Positions 37,127 through 46,907 of a stretch of 64,000 nucleotides of DNA are shown one piece after another. Made by a program: the position numbers and the translations under genes. The notes beneath the pieces are model-generated. The model was not told the origin of the DNA. It did not search any database and worked only from the letters and a program-made list of their open reading frames with translations. Position 1 is the first letter of the stretch. Each line of letters begins with the position of its first letter. This DNA is from Pandoraea oxalativorans (GTDB lineage Bacteria > Pseudomonadota > Gammaproteobacteria > Burkholderiales > Burkholderiaceae), in contig NZ_CP011253.3 of NCBI RefSeq assembly GCF_000972785.3, forward strand, positions 3,038,001 through 3,102,000, written 5' to 3'.

Positions 37127-39546
37127 CTGCGAACAGCCGACTATTGCGACGTCTTTTCGTCCTGGGCCTTGTCGTCAGCCTCGTGCTGCTCGGCACGTGG
37201 CTGCTTGTCGTGCGCCACTTTCCGCTACAGACCAATGTGTTATCGCTCCTTCCGGCGACGGAACGAAACCCGGTAGCGGAGCAGGCCGTCGATCATCTTG
37301 CGGGTAGCGTCAGTGACCGAGTCGTGGTCCTGATCGGCGCGAGCGACGCCGATGCAGCGCGTGCCGCCGCCGCACGGTTCGACGTGCTGGCACGCGCGAG
37401 CGGCGCTTTCGCAAGCGTTCAGGGCAAGGTGCCGCCGGTCGATCCATCGTTTCTCTCGAACTTTTACCTGCCTCACCGGTTTGCGTTACTGACCGCGCAA
37501 GACCGGGCCGACCTTCAGGCGCAGAATCGCAGTACGTCACAGATCGGCGCACGACAATCGCCGATGGCGCTCAGCAGTTCCCCTTTCTCGCTCACGGACG
37601 CCGCAGACGACCCCTTCGGATGGCTCGACCGCTGGCTGACGCACCTGCCGTTCGGCCAACTTCGTCTTTTGCCGGATCAGGGTTGGTTGAGCGCCCGTCA
37701 CGAGGGCAAGACCTGGGTACTCGTCCTGCTGCAAACGCAGGGGCCCGCGTTCGATGCCGCAACGCAGCAGCGCGTTATCCGGACCTTTGAACAAGCGCAG
37801 GCTCAAATCGTGGACGTATCGCCCGGCGTAGAGATGCTCCGTAGCGGTGCGGTATTTCATGCCGCGAGCGCACGTTCTCAGGCAGAAATGGAGTTGCATC
37901 GCATCGGCATCGTGGCGACGCTTGGCATTGCACTGCTGACACTGTGGGCGTTTCGCTCTGTTCGCGTACTCGTCATGGGACTGGCGACGGTGGCATTCGG
38001 CACGCTGTTTGCGGCTGTCGCGACGCTGGTGCTATTTGGCGAGCTTCACCTCTTGACGCTCGTCTTCGGGGCAGCATTGATCGGCGAGACAGTGGACTAC
38101 GCGATTCAGTACTTCGTCGGCGTTGGCGGATTGACCCGCGATAACGCACACCGCGTGCTGCCGGCGATTCGTCCGGCCCTGCACATTGCCCTTGCGACGA
38201 GCGTGCTCGGCTACGCGATCCTCGGCGCCGTCCCGTTTCCGGCCTTGCGTCAAATCGCGGTGTTCGCACTCGCAGGATTGTTATCGTCTTACGTGTTCGT
38301 GACCTGGGCGTTGCCTGCGTTTCTTCCGTCGGAAGTCCCACCGCTTCGCGCTCAGGTGATCGCGCTGGCACAGCGCTGGTTGCTGATCTGGCAAAACGCC
38401 CTTGCCGGGCGTCGCGGCAATGCCGTAGGGTGCCTGATCGTGATCGTATGCGTACCCGGCTGGTGGCGCTTGAGTTCGAACGACGACGTTCGCCATTTGA
38501 TTTCACGCGCCCCCTCGTTGGTGGCTCAGGAAGACACCATTGCACGAATCACCGGTATCGACGGTGCGACACAGTTCTGGTTGGTTCAGGCCGACAGCGA
38601 GGAAGCGCTGCTCCGGCAGGAGGAACGTCTGGGCGCACGACTGGACGAAGCCATCAGTGGTGACAACGCCCCCCTGACTGGCTGGACCGGCGTATCGCAG
38701 TTCGTTCCGTCCATGCAGCGTCAGCTCGACAATCGGGCGCTACTCGGGGCAGTGCATTTCGATACACCACAGGCGCTTATCGCCGCGATGACCGACGCAG
38801 GCTTTCGTCCCGACTTCGCCCGGCAATATGCAAGTGCGTATGCCGCTGAAGAGAAGACGCCATTGCTTCGTGTCGACCCATGGCTGGCATGGCCGGGATC
38901 GACCCCACTGCGCATGCTCTGGATGGGACGCGTAGACGCCACGCCCCAATCCGGCAACGCGCCCCCATCAGGTCAGTTTGCAAGCCTGGTACGCCCGCAG
39001 GGACTGCGTGACGGCGGTGCAGCCGCTCGCCTGGCAAGCGATCTCCCCGGCGTCACTTATGTCGACAAGGCTGCGTCCGTTTCGACGCTCTTCGCCCGTT
39101 ACCGCATAGCCAGCGGCCTGTGGTTCGCGGCTGCGCTCGCGGTGGTGATGGCACTCCTCGCCCGCCGCTACGGTTGGCGGGGCGCGGTTGCAACACTCAC
39201 CCCCACTTTGCTCGCAAGCGCCACCGTGTTTGCGACATTCGGTTAGCTGGGCCTGCCGCTCACCTTGTTCGCACAGATGGGCTTGATGCTCGTGCTCGGC
39301 GTCGGTGTGAATTACGCCATCTTTTTACGCGAAGGCGAGCTTCGCGCCGGCAACGATGCGCGCATGGCCGCCATTGCCGTGGCCGGTACGCTGATGTCCG
39401 CCGCCACGACATTGCTTTCATTCGGTCTGCTCGCCTTTAGCGGTATGCCCAGCCTACGGGCATTCGGTCTGACGCTAACCACCGGCATTGCAGTGTCGCT
39501 TCTGCTTGCGCCCTACAGTCTGCGTTCTCTGGAGCTTCGCAAATGA
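37123..39546 (+). pseudogene. apeM: MMPL-family exporter (ApeM-like) interrupted by in-frame TAG
   Basis: RND/MMPL-type inner-membrane exporter of the polyene product. The reading frame runs 808 codons from ATG 37123 to 39546 with a single amber stop TAG at codon 708 (39244-39246). Upstream part: N-terminal helix (about 9-31), periplasmic domain (40-245), helix bundle (about 250-420, with LVFGAALIGETVDYAIQYFVG), second periplasmic domain (430-660) and two more helices. The part after the stop, 100 codons, continues in the same frame with LGLPLTLFAQMGLML, GVGVNYAIFLREG and LRAFGLTLTTGIAVSL, i.e. the last helices of the fold. A change TAC or TGG to TAG explains it. The truncated protein is probably non-functional unless read through. 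4-base overlaps on both ends show the frame is otherwise intact. Confidence 0.85.
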
Positions 39547-40754
39547 AGGCCCCCCTCTTCCTTCACGCACTGGGCATGATCAACGCCCTGGGTCACGACT
39601 TGCCCGAAATTTCCGCACGGATGTTCGCGGGTGACACGACGGGTATGCGAGCGCACGCGAACTGGCATCCGTTGTCGACTTCACCCGCGCCGATCGTGGG
39701 CGCCGTGCGTCTGGCGGATCACGAGCTTCCCACGCTCCCCGCTGAACTAAAACGATACGACTGCCGCAACAATCGCCTGCTCGTCGCCGCCGCGCAACGC
39801 CTTCGCCCCGTCCTCGCCGCCCATGTCGCCAGATACGGTGCGGCTCGGATCGGCGTGGTGATCGGCACGAGCACTTCCGGCATTGACGAGGGAGGTGCTG
39901 CGCTGCATCGATTGACGAGCATGGGTGCCCTGCCACCGAACTACCACTATCTTCAACAGGCGCTCGGTGCCCCGGCCCAGTTCGTCGCGGCGCTACTCGG
40001 CGTGCTCGGCCCCGCCTATACGATCTCGACGGCGTGCACGTCAAGTGCAAAAGCGTTTGGTGCAGCGCGAAGGCTTATCGACAACGACATCTGCGATGCC
40101 GTCATCACCGGGGGCGCCGATGCGCTTTGCGCACTGACCCTTGGCGGGTTCGGCGCGCTCGAATCGCTATCTCGCGACCTCACAAGTCCGATGAGCCTTG
40201 ATCGCGATGGAATCAACATCGGAGAAGGCGCGATGCTCTGCCTGATGTCACGGGTGCCGGGCGACATCGTGTTCTCCGGCATCGGCGAGTCAAGCGATGC
40301 ACATCACATCTCGTCACCCGCGCCGGACGGGCGTGGAGCAATCGATGCCATGCGTGCAGCACTCGCCAACGCCCGTCTCTCGTCATCCGACATCGAGTAT
40401 GTGCATCTGCATGCCACCGGCACCCGAAAGAACGATGCGATGGAGAGCCTCGCGACGAACACCTGCTTCGGCGAAAACACCTGGGTAAGCGGCACCAAGG
40501 CCATGACGGGACACTTGCTGGGTGCCGCAGGCGCCACCGGTATCGGACTATGCTGGCTTGCGCTTCAGGCCGATGGTCGCCTGCCGCCTCATGTCTGGGA
40601 CGGCAAGCCGGACCCGTCTCTCAGCGCACTGCGTCTCACCCGCGTGGGCACAACGCTCGGACACCCGCCACGGCACGTAATGACGAATGCCTACGCCTTT
40701 GGAGGCAACAACGTCAGCATCGTGCTTTCACACACGTTGTACGAACTGCCATGA
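39543..40754 (+). CDS. apeO: Beta-ketoacyl-ACP synthase (ApeO-like)
   Basis: 403 residues, thiolase-fold ketosynthase extending the aryl-polyene chain. Catalytic Cys in YTISTACTSSAKAFG, His in LHATGTRKND, Lys/His in SGTKAMTGHLLGAAG and the C-terminal NAYAFGGNNVS loop are intact. In studied APE systems it pairs with the chain-length factor ApeC. Its ATG overlaps the stop of the exporter gene, and its stop overlaps the next ATG. Confidence 0.88.
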   Translation: MKAPLFLHALGMINALGHDLPEISARMFAGDTTGMRAHANWHPLSTSPAPIVGAVRLADHELPTLPAELKRYDCRNNRLLVAAAQRLRPVLAAHVARYGAARIGVVIGTSTSGIDEGGAALHRLTSMGALPPNYHYLQQALGAPAQFVAALLGVLGPAYTISTACTSSAKAFGAARRLIDNDICDAVITGGADALCALTLGGFGALESLSRDLTSPMSLDRDGINIGEGAMLCLMSRVPGDIVFSGIGESSDAHHISSPAPDGRGAIDAMRAALANARLSSSDIEYVHLHATGTRKNDAMESLATNTCFGENTWVSGTKAMTGHLLGAAGATGIGLCWLALQADGRLPPHVWDGKPDPSLSALRLTRVGTTLGHPPRHVMTNAYAFGGNNVSIVLSHTLYELP

Positions 40755-41221
40755 CCGCCACTTCTCATCGCTGGCCCCCCATTGGCGAACTGCTGCCGCA
40801 CCGCGCACCGATGTTGCTGATCGACGCCGTGACGGCACACGATGCCAATTCGATATGTGTTCAGGCAACACCGGACATGCATGGTTGGTATGCAGACGCC
40901 CAGGGGGATATGCCGGTACACATCGTGATCGAACTCATGGCGCAGGCGATTGCCGCGCATGAAGCGCTGACTCGCAGGCTAAGCGGACTACCGCCAGCGC
41001 CCGGCGTCCTGCTTGGCACACGTCGCCTGGAGGCGACCGTGACCTCATTGCCCGGGGGCAGACCGGTATCCGTTCATGCCACCTGTGTATTACGCGACGA
41101 CACCGGCAATGGTGCTTACGACTGTCACGTCGAAAGCGATGGCGAATCGGTCGTCACCGCCACGCTCAAAGTCCATCAACCCAAAGATTTTTCCGCATTC
41201 CTGTTGGAGCATCTCACATGA
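40751..41221 (+). CDS. apeP: 3-hydroxyacyl-ACP dehydratase (ApeP-like)
   Basis: 156 residues from ATG 40751. Hotdog-fold dehydratase: IGELLPHRAPMLLIDAVTAHD and the helix IVIELMAQAIAAHEAL, where Glu takes the place used by FabA/FabZ acid residues; the FabZ-type catalytic His is not obvious, as expected if it works as the partner of the ApeI domain (fused to ApeH in this window). Overlaps neighbours by 4 bases each. Confidence 0.83.
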   Translation: MTATSHRWPPIGELLPHRAPMLLIDAVTAHDANSICVQATPDMHGWYADAQGDMPVHIVIELMAQAIAAHEALTRRLSGLPPAPGVLLGTRRLEATVTSLPGGRPVSVHATCVLRDDTGNGAYDCHVESDGESVVTATLKVHQPKDFSAFLLEHLT

Positions 41222-41943
41222 TTCGCCGGGTTCTCGTCACTGGCAGTAGCCGGGGCATCGGGCGCGCGATTGCTTTACGTCTCGCGCGAGACGGATTTTC
41301 AGTCAGCGTGCATTGCCGCGAACAGGTCGCCCCGGGGGAGGCCGCCGTCGCAGACATTCGCGCCGCAGGCGGCGTCGCCCATTTACTGCAATTCGACGTA
41401 CGGGATCGCGACGCCTGCCGACGGGTGCTGGATGCCGACGTCACGGCTCACGGTGCGTACTACGGCATCGTCTGCGGCGCGGGCATCACTCGCGACAACG
41501 CATTCCCGGCGCTCTCCGACGACGACTGGGACAGCGTGATCGACACGAGTCTCGACGGCTTTTTCAACGTCGTACATCCGCTCACCATGCCCATGGTGCG
41601 CCTTCGCGCCGGAGGGAGGGTCGTCACGGTGGCATCCGTATCCGGCGTCATGGGTAATCGCGGACAGGTCAATTACAGCGCAGCGAAAGCGGGCCTGATC
41701 GGAGCAACGAAAGCGCTCGCTGTCGAGCTGGCTTCACGCCGAATCACCGTCAATTGTGTTGCGCCGGGGCTAGTCGACACAGGCATGCTTGAGGGCGTGG
41801 CCATGGATGAGGCCTTGCGCATGGTGCCGATGAATCGCGTCGGCACGCCAGACGAGGTTGCCCACGTGGTGTCCTTCCTCATGTCGGACGGCGCAAGTTA
41901 CGTCACCCGCCAGGTCATCGGCGTCAATGGAGGGATCGTCTGA
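41218..41943 (+). CDS. apeQ: 3-ketoacyl-ACP reductase (ApeQ-like, FabG family)
   Basis: 241-residue short-chain dehydrogenase reducing 3-ketoacyl-ACP with NADPH. Cofactor loop VTGSSRGIGRAIAL, catalytic Ser in VASVSGVMGNRG, Tyr/Lys in QVNYSAAKAGLIG, and the family end GQ-like RQVIGVNGGIV. Its TGA shares one base with the next ATG (TGATG). Confidence 0.93.
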   Translation: MIRRVLVTGSSRGIGRAIALRLARDGFSVSVHCREQVAPGEAAVADIRAAGGVAHLLQFDVRDRDACRRVLDADVTAHGAYYGIVCGAGITRDNAFPALSDDDWDSVIDTSLDGFFNVVHPLTMPMVRLRAGGRVVTVASVSGVMGNRGQVNYSAAKAGLIGATKALAVELASRRITVNCVAPGLVDTGMLEGVAMDEALRMVPMNRVGTPDEVAHVVSFLMSDGASYVTRQVIGVNGGIV

Positions 41944-43172
41944 TGAACCGAGTGGTGGTGACAGGATATGGTGGCATTACTGCCCTCGGCAGTCGCTGGG
42001 AAGATATCGAGACCTCGCTGCGCGCCGGCCGGAACGCGGTCCGCCGGATGCCCGAATGGGATTATTTCGAGATGCTCCATGGTCGTCTCGCCTGTCCGGT
42101 GGAGGACTTTGCGCCGCCACCTCATTGGCCGCGCAAACAGTTGCGCTCGATGGGACGCGTCGCGCAACTCGGGCTGCGCGCAACAGAACATGCACTGGCA
42201 AACGCATCGCTCGATATCAGCGCCTGTGACCCGGCGGATATCGGGGTTGCTTATGGTTCGTCGTCGGGGAGCATTGCACCTATCCATGCGTTCGGCGTCA
42301 TGGTCGACACAGGATCGATGGCCGGTGTTACGTCGACCAGCTACATCCAGATGATGTCGCACACGACCGCCGTCAACATCGGCGTGCACTTCGGACTGCA
42401 AGGTCGCATCATCCCGACGTCGAGCGCATGTACCTCGGGTAGTCAGGCCATCGGCTACGCCTATGAGGCGATTCGCTTCGGCCGCGTGAAAGCCATGCTT
42501 GCGGGCGGTGCCGAAGAACTCTCGGGCCCCGGCAGCGCAGTGTTCGATACGCTGTACGCGACCAGCACGCGCAACGATGAGCCGAAGCTGACACCACGTC
42601 CGTTCGATACCGCACGTGACGGTCTTGTCGTTGGCGAAGGCGCGGCCACCCTGGTGATCGAATCGCTGGAACACGCGCAAGCGCGCGGCGCGACGATTCT
42701 CGCGGAAATCGTCGGGTTCGGTTGCACATCGGATGGCAACCATGTCACACAGCCAACCGCAGTCACCATGGCGCGTGCCATGCAACTCGCACTTTCCGAC
42801 GCAGGCCTCGACCCGGATGCCATCGATTACATCAGTGCGCATGGCACCGCCACTGATCGCGGTGATATTGCCGAGGCCAAGGCCACTTCGGACATCTTTG
42901 GCAGCGATGTGCCGATCAGCGCAATGAAAAGCTACCTCGGCCACACGCTTGGTGCATGTGGCGCCGTCGAGGCGTGGTGGGCCATCGAAATGATGCGGCG
43001 CAACTGGTTCGCCAGCACGCTCAATCTGGACTCGCCGGATCCGGCGTGCGCCACGCTCAATCACATTGCAGGAGCGCATGGACAGGCGCTGCAAGCTCAG
43101 CGCGTGATGAGCAACAACTTCGCTTTCGGTGGCATCAATACGTCACTGATCTTTCAGCAGTTCGTCGGATGA
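41943..43172 (+). CDS. apeR: Beta-ketoacyl-ACP synthase (ApeR-like)
   Basis: 409 residues, FabF-like ketosynthase with Cys in IPTSSACTSGSQAIGYA, His in ISAHGTATDRGD, and AMKSYLGHTLGACGAVE. The full triad suggests an active stand-alone homodimer, as proposed for ApeR, likely for the first or general condensation step. One-base overlap with apeQ. Confidence 0.88.
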   Translation: MNRVVVTGYGGITALGSRWEDIETSLRAGRNAVRRMPEWDYFEMLHGRLACPVEDFAPPPHWPRKQLRSMGRVAQLGLRATEHALANASLDISACDPADIGVAYGSSSGSIAPIHAFGVMVDTGSMAGVTSTSYIQMMSHTTAVNIGVHFGLQGRIIPTSSACTSGSQAIGYAYEAIRFGRVKAMLAGGAEELSGPGSAVFDTLYATSTRNDEPKLTPRPFDTARDGLVVGEGAATLVIESLEHAQARGATILAEIVGFGCTSDGNHVTQPTAVTMARAMQLALSDAGLDPDAIDYISAHGTATDRGDIAEAKATSDIFGSDVPISAMKSYLGHTLGACGAVEAWWAIEMMRRNWFASTLNLDSPDPACATLNHIAGAHGQALQAQRVMSNNFAFGGINTSLIFQQFVG

Positions 43173-43267
43173 ACGCCGGAGCACAGGGTCAAGTCGGACC
43201 GCCATCGGTACCCGTCGCCCTGGGCCTTGCCCCGGATGCAACAACACTCGATCAAAACGGAGAAATC

Positions 43268-43750
43268 ATGCAAACTCGTCGCCGCTTGCTCATCGCATCA
43301 GTTGCTCTCTCAACCACGGCGCTCTTCGGAGTGACAGCCCAAGCCGCACGCCCGGCAGTGCCCATCGTGCCTCGCGACAACATCGCGATCATCTCGGGCA
43401 GCGGAAAGACACCCTCACTGGGTGAAGTGCGAGGCGCCATCGCACGGGGTGCCGCCGTCCATGATTGGACCATCAGTGAAGTACAGCCTGGAGAACTAGT
43501 CGCCTCGATCAACGTGCGCAACAAGCACTACGCGTCAGTCATGATCAAATACAGCGAAACCGCATATTCGGTGACTTATCGCGACAGCACCAACCTGGAG
43601 TACCAACTCTCCGGCACCAATGCTGCGCCGACGCGCCGTGACGATTTCAATTCGGCCCTCCCGGCCAATACGCCGATGATCCATCCCAACTACAACCGAT
43701 GGGTGGATACGCTCATTCGCGATATCAATCTCGAACTGCGCCGCCTCTGA
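43268..43750 (+). CDS. Small exported protein of the aryl-polyene locus, unknown function
   Basis: 160 residues from ATG 43268, chosen because GGAGA lies 6-10 bases upstream and the signal peptide then starts at residue 1. An in-frame ATG at 43169 overlapping the apeR stop would add 33 unlike residues. The N-terminus MQTRRRLLIASVALSTTALF resembles a twin-arginine signal (T-R-R-x-L-L), cleaved near TAQAARP. The mature part has ISGSGKTPSLGEVRGAIARG, WTISEVQPGELVASINVRNK, the Tyr-rich VMIKYSETAYSVTYRDSTNLEY and the C-terminal MIHPNYNRWVDTLIRDI. No enzymatic motif is recognised. Its stop shares a base with the next ATG, so it belongs to the operon; a periplasmic accessory role in pigment handling is inferred. 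Confidence 0.75.
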   Translation: MQTRRRLLIASVALSTTALFGVTAQAARPAVPIVPRDNIAIISGSGKTPSLGEVRGAIARGAAVHDWTISEVQPGELVASINVRNKHYASVMIKYSETAYSVTYRDSTNLEYQLSGTNAAPTRRDDFNSALPANTPMIHPNYNRWVDTLIRDINLELRRL

Positions 43751-44996
43751 TGTCCACCTTTCTTCGCGCCGACGGACTGCATCGGGTGGTCATTACCGGT
43801 ATTGGCATGGTGTCCGCCGTGGGTCATTCGCGCGACATCATCGTCGACGCACTTCGTCTTCAGACGAGCGGCGTGCATGAGGCGTCGGATTATGTCGTGC
43901 ATGACTTACGCTCGACGGTCACGGGGCGACCTCGCGTCGGCTCTCTCGACGATGCGGCGCTGCCGCGTAAGCTCCGGCGCTTCATGGGAGACACGGCGAA
44001 TTACGCTTGCCATGCAGCCCTCAGCGCAGTCGCCGACGCCGGACTCAGCTGCGAGTCGCTCGCGAACGACCGATGTGGTGTCGTCGTCGGATCCGGCACA
44101 GGCGCAATGAAGGACTTTGAAGAGGCTTTGGATACTGCGCGGGAAAGTGGCGCTTCACGCGTGCTGCCCTACGTAGTGCCCCGTGCCATGTCGAGTACGG
44201 CGCAGGCTGCGATTTCGGCGCTGTTCGACTTGCGCGGCGTCGGCTACGCCATTTCCTCTGCGTGTTCGACCTCGATTCATTGCATTGGGCATGCCGTCGA
44301 TCTGCTACGTCTTGGGCGCCAAGACGTCATGCTCGCCGGAGGAAGCGAAGAGGCGCCTTGGGGAGCGGCGCTATGCTTCGATGCAATGGGCGTATTGTCC
44401 CGTGGACACAACGCGACACCCTCCCGTGCTTCGCGTCCATTCGACGCACACCGGGATGGCTTTGTCCTCGGCGGCGGTGCCGGTATCGTGGTGCTGGAGA
44501 CATTGACCCATGCCGCAGCCCGGGGAGCGCGTCCGCTCGCGGAAGTGAAGGGGGTAGGTGCGGCGACACGCGCTTCACGCGCCTTCGCCGTCGACAGGGA
44601 GGCAATGTCCGGCGTCGTCAAGGCGGCATGCAAGGACCTTGACGTCCCCCCAGCTTCATAAGCGCGCACGCGAACGGCTCAGTCGATGGGGATATCGGCG
44701 AATTAGAAGCTTTGGCCCTCGCGTTCGGCTCCCCTGACGACCTTCCTCCGATTACCTCGATCAAAGCGCTAACCGGGCATACGGTAGCCGCAGCGGGTGC
44801 CATGCAAATTGCGTGCGCCGTCTGGTCGATGCAGGAGAATTTCGTGCCAGGAGCGGCCAATATCGATCAACTGGCGCCGCAAACTGCCCCCTATCCGATC
44901 GTCGTGGATACGCGTACGGGCCGCACCGCCAGCGCGCTAATCAATACGTTTGGCTTTGGGGGCACCTACGGTAGCCTGACCTTGGCGCAGGTCTGA
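43750..44996 (+). pseudogene. FabB-like beta-ketoacyl-ACP synthase, frameshifted in a C tract
   Basis: A third ketosynthase in the operon, closer to FabB than to apeO or apeR (RKLRRFMGDTANYACHAAL, catalytic Cys in ISSACSTSIHCIGHAVDLL, RPFDAHRDGFVLGGGAGIV). The frame stops at TAA 44659-44661 right after DVPPAS, but the family sequence resumes one base out: FISAHANGSVDGDIGELEAL (catalytic His), ITSIKALTGHTVAAAGAMQ and INTFGFGGTYGSLTL, ending at TGA 44996. Sequence has six Cs at 44646-44651; seven would restore an uninterrupted 415-residue protein. As read, the product loses both catalytic histidines and should be inactive. A sequencing error in the homopolymer is the main alternative. Confidence 0.86.
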
Positions 44997-45004
44997 AAGC
45001 GTCG

Positions 45005-45745
45005 TCAGGCGATAGGCTTTCTCGCCACGACATTCACGAGCGTTTCTTCGCGCTCGCCGAACGCCGGACGACGTTGCAGTCTCAACCGTTCAAGCAGGCC
45101 AAAGTCCTTCGCACGGCTCCACCACAAATACGGATAAGAGACGTTCTTGTCGTCAAATGCAAAACCCGCCTCGCGAATCATCTGAAGGTCCCCCCCAGCG
45201 CTGCGTTGAACATGCATGGGGTGACGGAACAACAGGCGAATCACCCATGAGCGGATGTACGCCTCCGTCGATCCTGCAAAGCAAAGTAGCCCACCCGGTT
45301 TGAGCACCCGGTAAAACTCGGCGAGCGCAGCTTCCTGGTACACGAGATGGTGGAACGTCTGATGGCAAAAAACGACGTCGCAACTCGCGTCCGGCAAGGG
45401 AATCGCAGAACAATCTCCTGCCTGCAATTCAACGTGCGTCCCGGTAGCGCGAGCATGCGCTTCTGCGTCCACAAGCGCTGGCTTGAAACAGTCGAAGCCG
45501 ATCAGACGGGAGGGGGAAAAATAGCGTGCCAGCAGGGGCAACGACTGTCCGTGGCCGCATCCGGCATCGAGCACGACCGGCCCTGCAGGAATGCCGCCGT
45601 GCGAAAGTCGCAACAAGTCTTCAATGGCGACACGAAGCACATGATGACGCCACGTATATGTCTTCAGAAACCAATTTCCGAAGCGCGTTTCCGGCACGAA
45701 GGCTCTAGCCGTAGATTCGGAAGACGGATTGGCAGCAGTGGTCAC
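45005..45745 (-). CDS. SAM-dependent methyltransferase (ApeB-like)
   Basis: 246 residues, class I methyltransferase. SAM motif I VVLDAGCGHGQSLPLL, acidic motif II IGFDCFKPALVDAE, GDCSAIPLPDASCDVVFCHQ and RVLKPGGLLCFAGS. It converges on the aryl-polyene operon with only 8 bases between stops. Ring methylation is known for aryl-polyene head groups and these clusters commonly carry a methyltransferase, so head-group methylation is the likely role, though the substrate is inferred. Own promoter expected in the 135-base spacer upstream. Confidence 0.82.
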   Translation of the reverse strand: MTTAANPSSESTARAFVPETRFGNWFLKTYTWRHHVLRVAIEDLLRLSHGGIPAGPVVLDAGCGHGQSLPLLARYFSPSRLIGFDCFKPALVDAEAHARATGTHVELQAGDCSAIPLPDASCDVVFCHQTFHHLVYQEAALAEFYRVLKPGGLLCFAGSTEAYIRSWVIRLLFRHPMHVQRSAGGDLQMIREAGFAFDDKNVSYPYLWWSRAKDFGLLERLRLQRRPAFGEREETLVNVVARKPIA

Positions 45746-45880
45746 AATAGCGGATACCGCTCGGGCGGCTTATCGGGTCAATATCCGGATATTGTGCCAA
45801 CTGCATTAGTCAATGCAAAGTGAGAAAAGCACAATAGTCCTGAAATTCAGGGATACTCGCGAAATTAAAGCAACTTCCCA

Positions 45881-46876
45881 TCACACCAACCGCACGATCT
45901 GCTTGCCGAAGTTCTCGCCCTTGAGCAAGCCGAGGAATGCCGCAGGCGCGCTTTCAATGCCCTGCGTCATCGACTCGCGGTAACGCAGCTCACCGGCCGA
46001 GATCGCTTCGGTCAGTTCCTTGAGCGCCTGCGGCCAGATATCCAGGTGTTCCATGATGATGAAGCCTTCGAGCTTCACACGTTGCGTGAGCAGCAGCGAC
46101 GGGTACTTCATCGGAATCGGCTCGCCGTTGTACCCCGCGATCATGCCGCACAGCGCGATGCGCGAATGCGCGTTGAGGTTGCGCATCACGGCGTCGAACA
46201 CCTCGCCGCCCACGTTCTCGAAGTATCCGTCGATGCCGTCGGGCGCAGCGTTACGCAATGCTTCGTAGACGTTGCCCGCCTTGTAATCGACACACGCGTC
46301 GAAGCCTAGCGTGTCGACGACGTATGTGCACTTCTGTTCGCCACCGGCGATGCCGATCACACGACATCCTGCCCGCTTGGCCAACTGCCCGACAACGCTA
46401 CCCACCGCGCCGGACGCCGCGCTCACCACGACCGTCTCGCCCGCCTTCGGCGCAATGATCCGGTTCAAACCGTACCAGGCCGTCACCCCTGGCATACCGG
46501 CAGCACCGAGATAGGCGCTCATCGGCACGCTCGCGTCGTGAAGGCGACGCAGATTGCTGCCGTCCGAAATACCGTACTCCTGCCAGCCGAACATGGCCGT
46601 CACGGCATCGCCCGGTTGCCAGTCGGGATTTCGCGACTCGATCACCTCGCCCACGGTCGCACCGATCATCACCGTATCGAGCGGCTGCGGCGGTGCGTAC
46701 GACTTGGCGTCGCTCATCCGGCCACGCATGTACGGATCGAGGGAAAGGTAGAAATTGCGCACCAGCACCTGCCCGTCGCCCAGCTCGGGCAGCTCAGGGG
46801 CGGCAAGGTGGAAGTTGTCGAGCGTGGCTTCCCCCGTCGGGCGGGAGACCAGCAAAATCTGGCGATTGATCGTCAT
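45881..46876 (-). CDS. NADPH-dependent MDR oxidoreductase (CurA/LTB4DH-like)
   Basis: 331 residues from ATG 46876, with a strong GGAGGAAG site; the longer frame upstream is not conserved. Zinc-free medium-chain reductase: RNFYLSLDPYMRGRM, the cofactor loop VSAASGAVGSVVGQLAKRAG, DGIDGYFENVGGEVFDAV and SRIALCGMIAGYN. Reduces alpha,beta-double bonds of enones; exact substrate unknown. Two copies of a 13-bp repeat lie just upstream (46908-46946). Confidence 0.9.
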   Translation of the reverse strand: MTINRQILLVSRPTGEATLDNFHLAAPELPELGDGQVLVRNFYLSLDPYMRGRMSDAKSYAPPQPLDTVMIGATVGEVIESRNPDWQPGDAVTAMFGWQEYGISDGSNLRRLHDASVPMSAYLGAAGMPGVTAWYGLNRIIAPKAGETVVVSAASGAVGSVVGQLAKRAGCRVIGIAGGEQKCTYVVDTLGFDACVDYKAGNVYEALRNAAPDGIDGYFENVGGEVFDAVMRNLNAHSRIALCGMIAGYNGEPIPMKYPSLLLTQRVKLEGFIIMEHLDIWPQALKELTEAISAGELRYRESMTQGIESAPAAFLGLLKGENFGKQIVRLV

Positions 46877-46907
46877 GAGACTTCCTCCGCATGATTGGCA
46901 TGCATCA

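Noticed and set aside
39265..39546. A separate small gene after the exporter stop
   Set aside because: Same frame as the MMPL gene and continues its helices; better read as the 3' part of the interrupted exporter.
44712..44996. A separate small ketosynthase-like gene
   Set aside because: It is the out-of-frame end of the FabB-like ketosynthase; the frame is restored by one added C.
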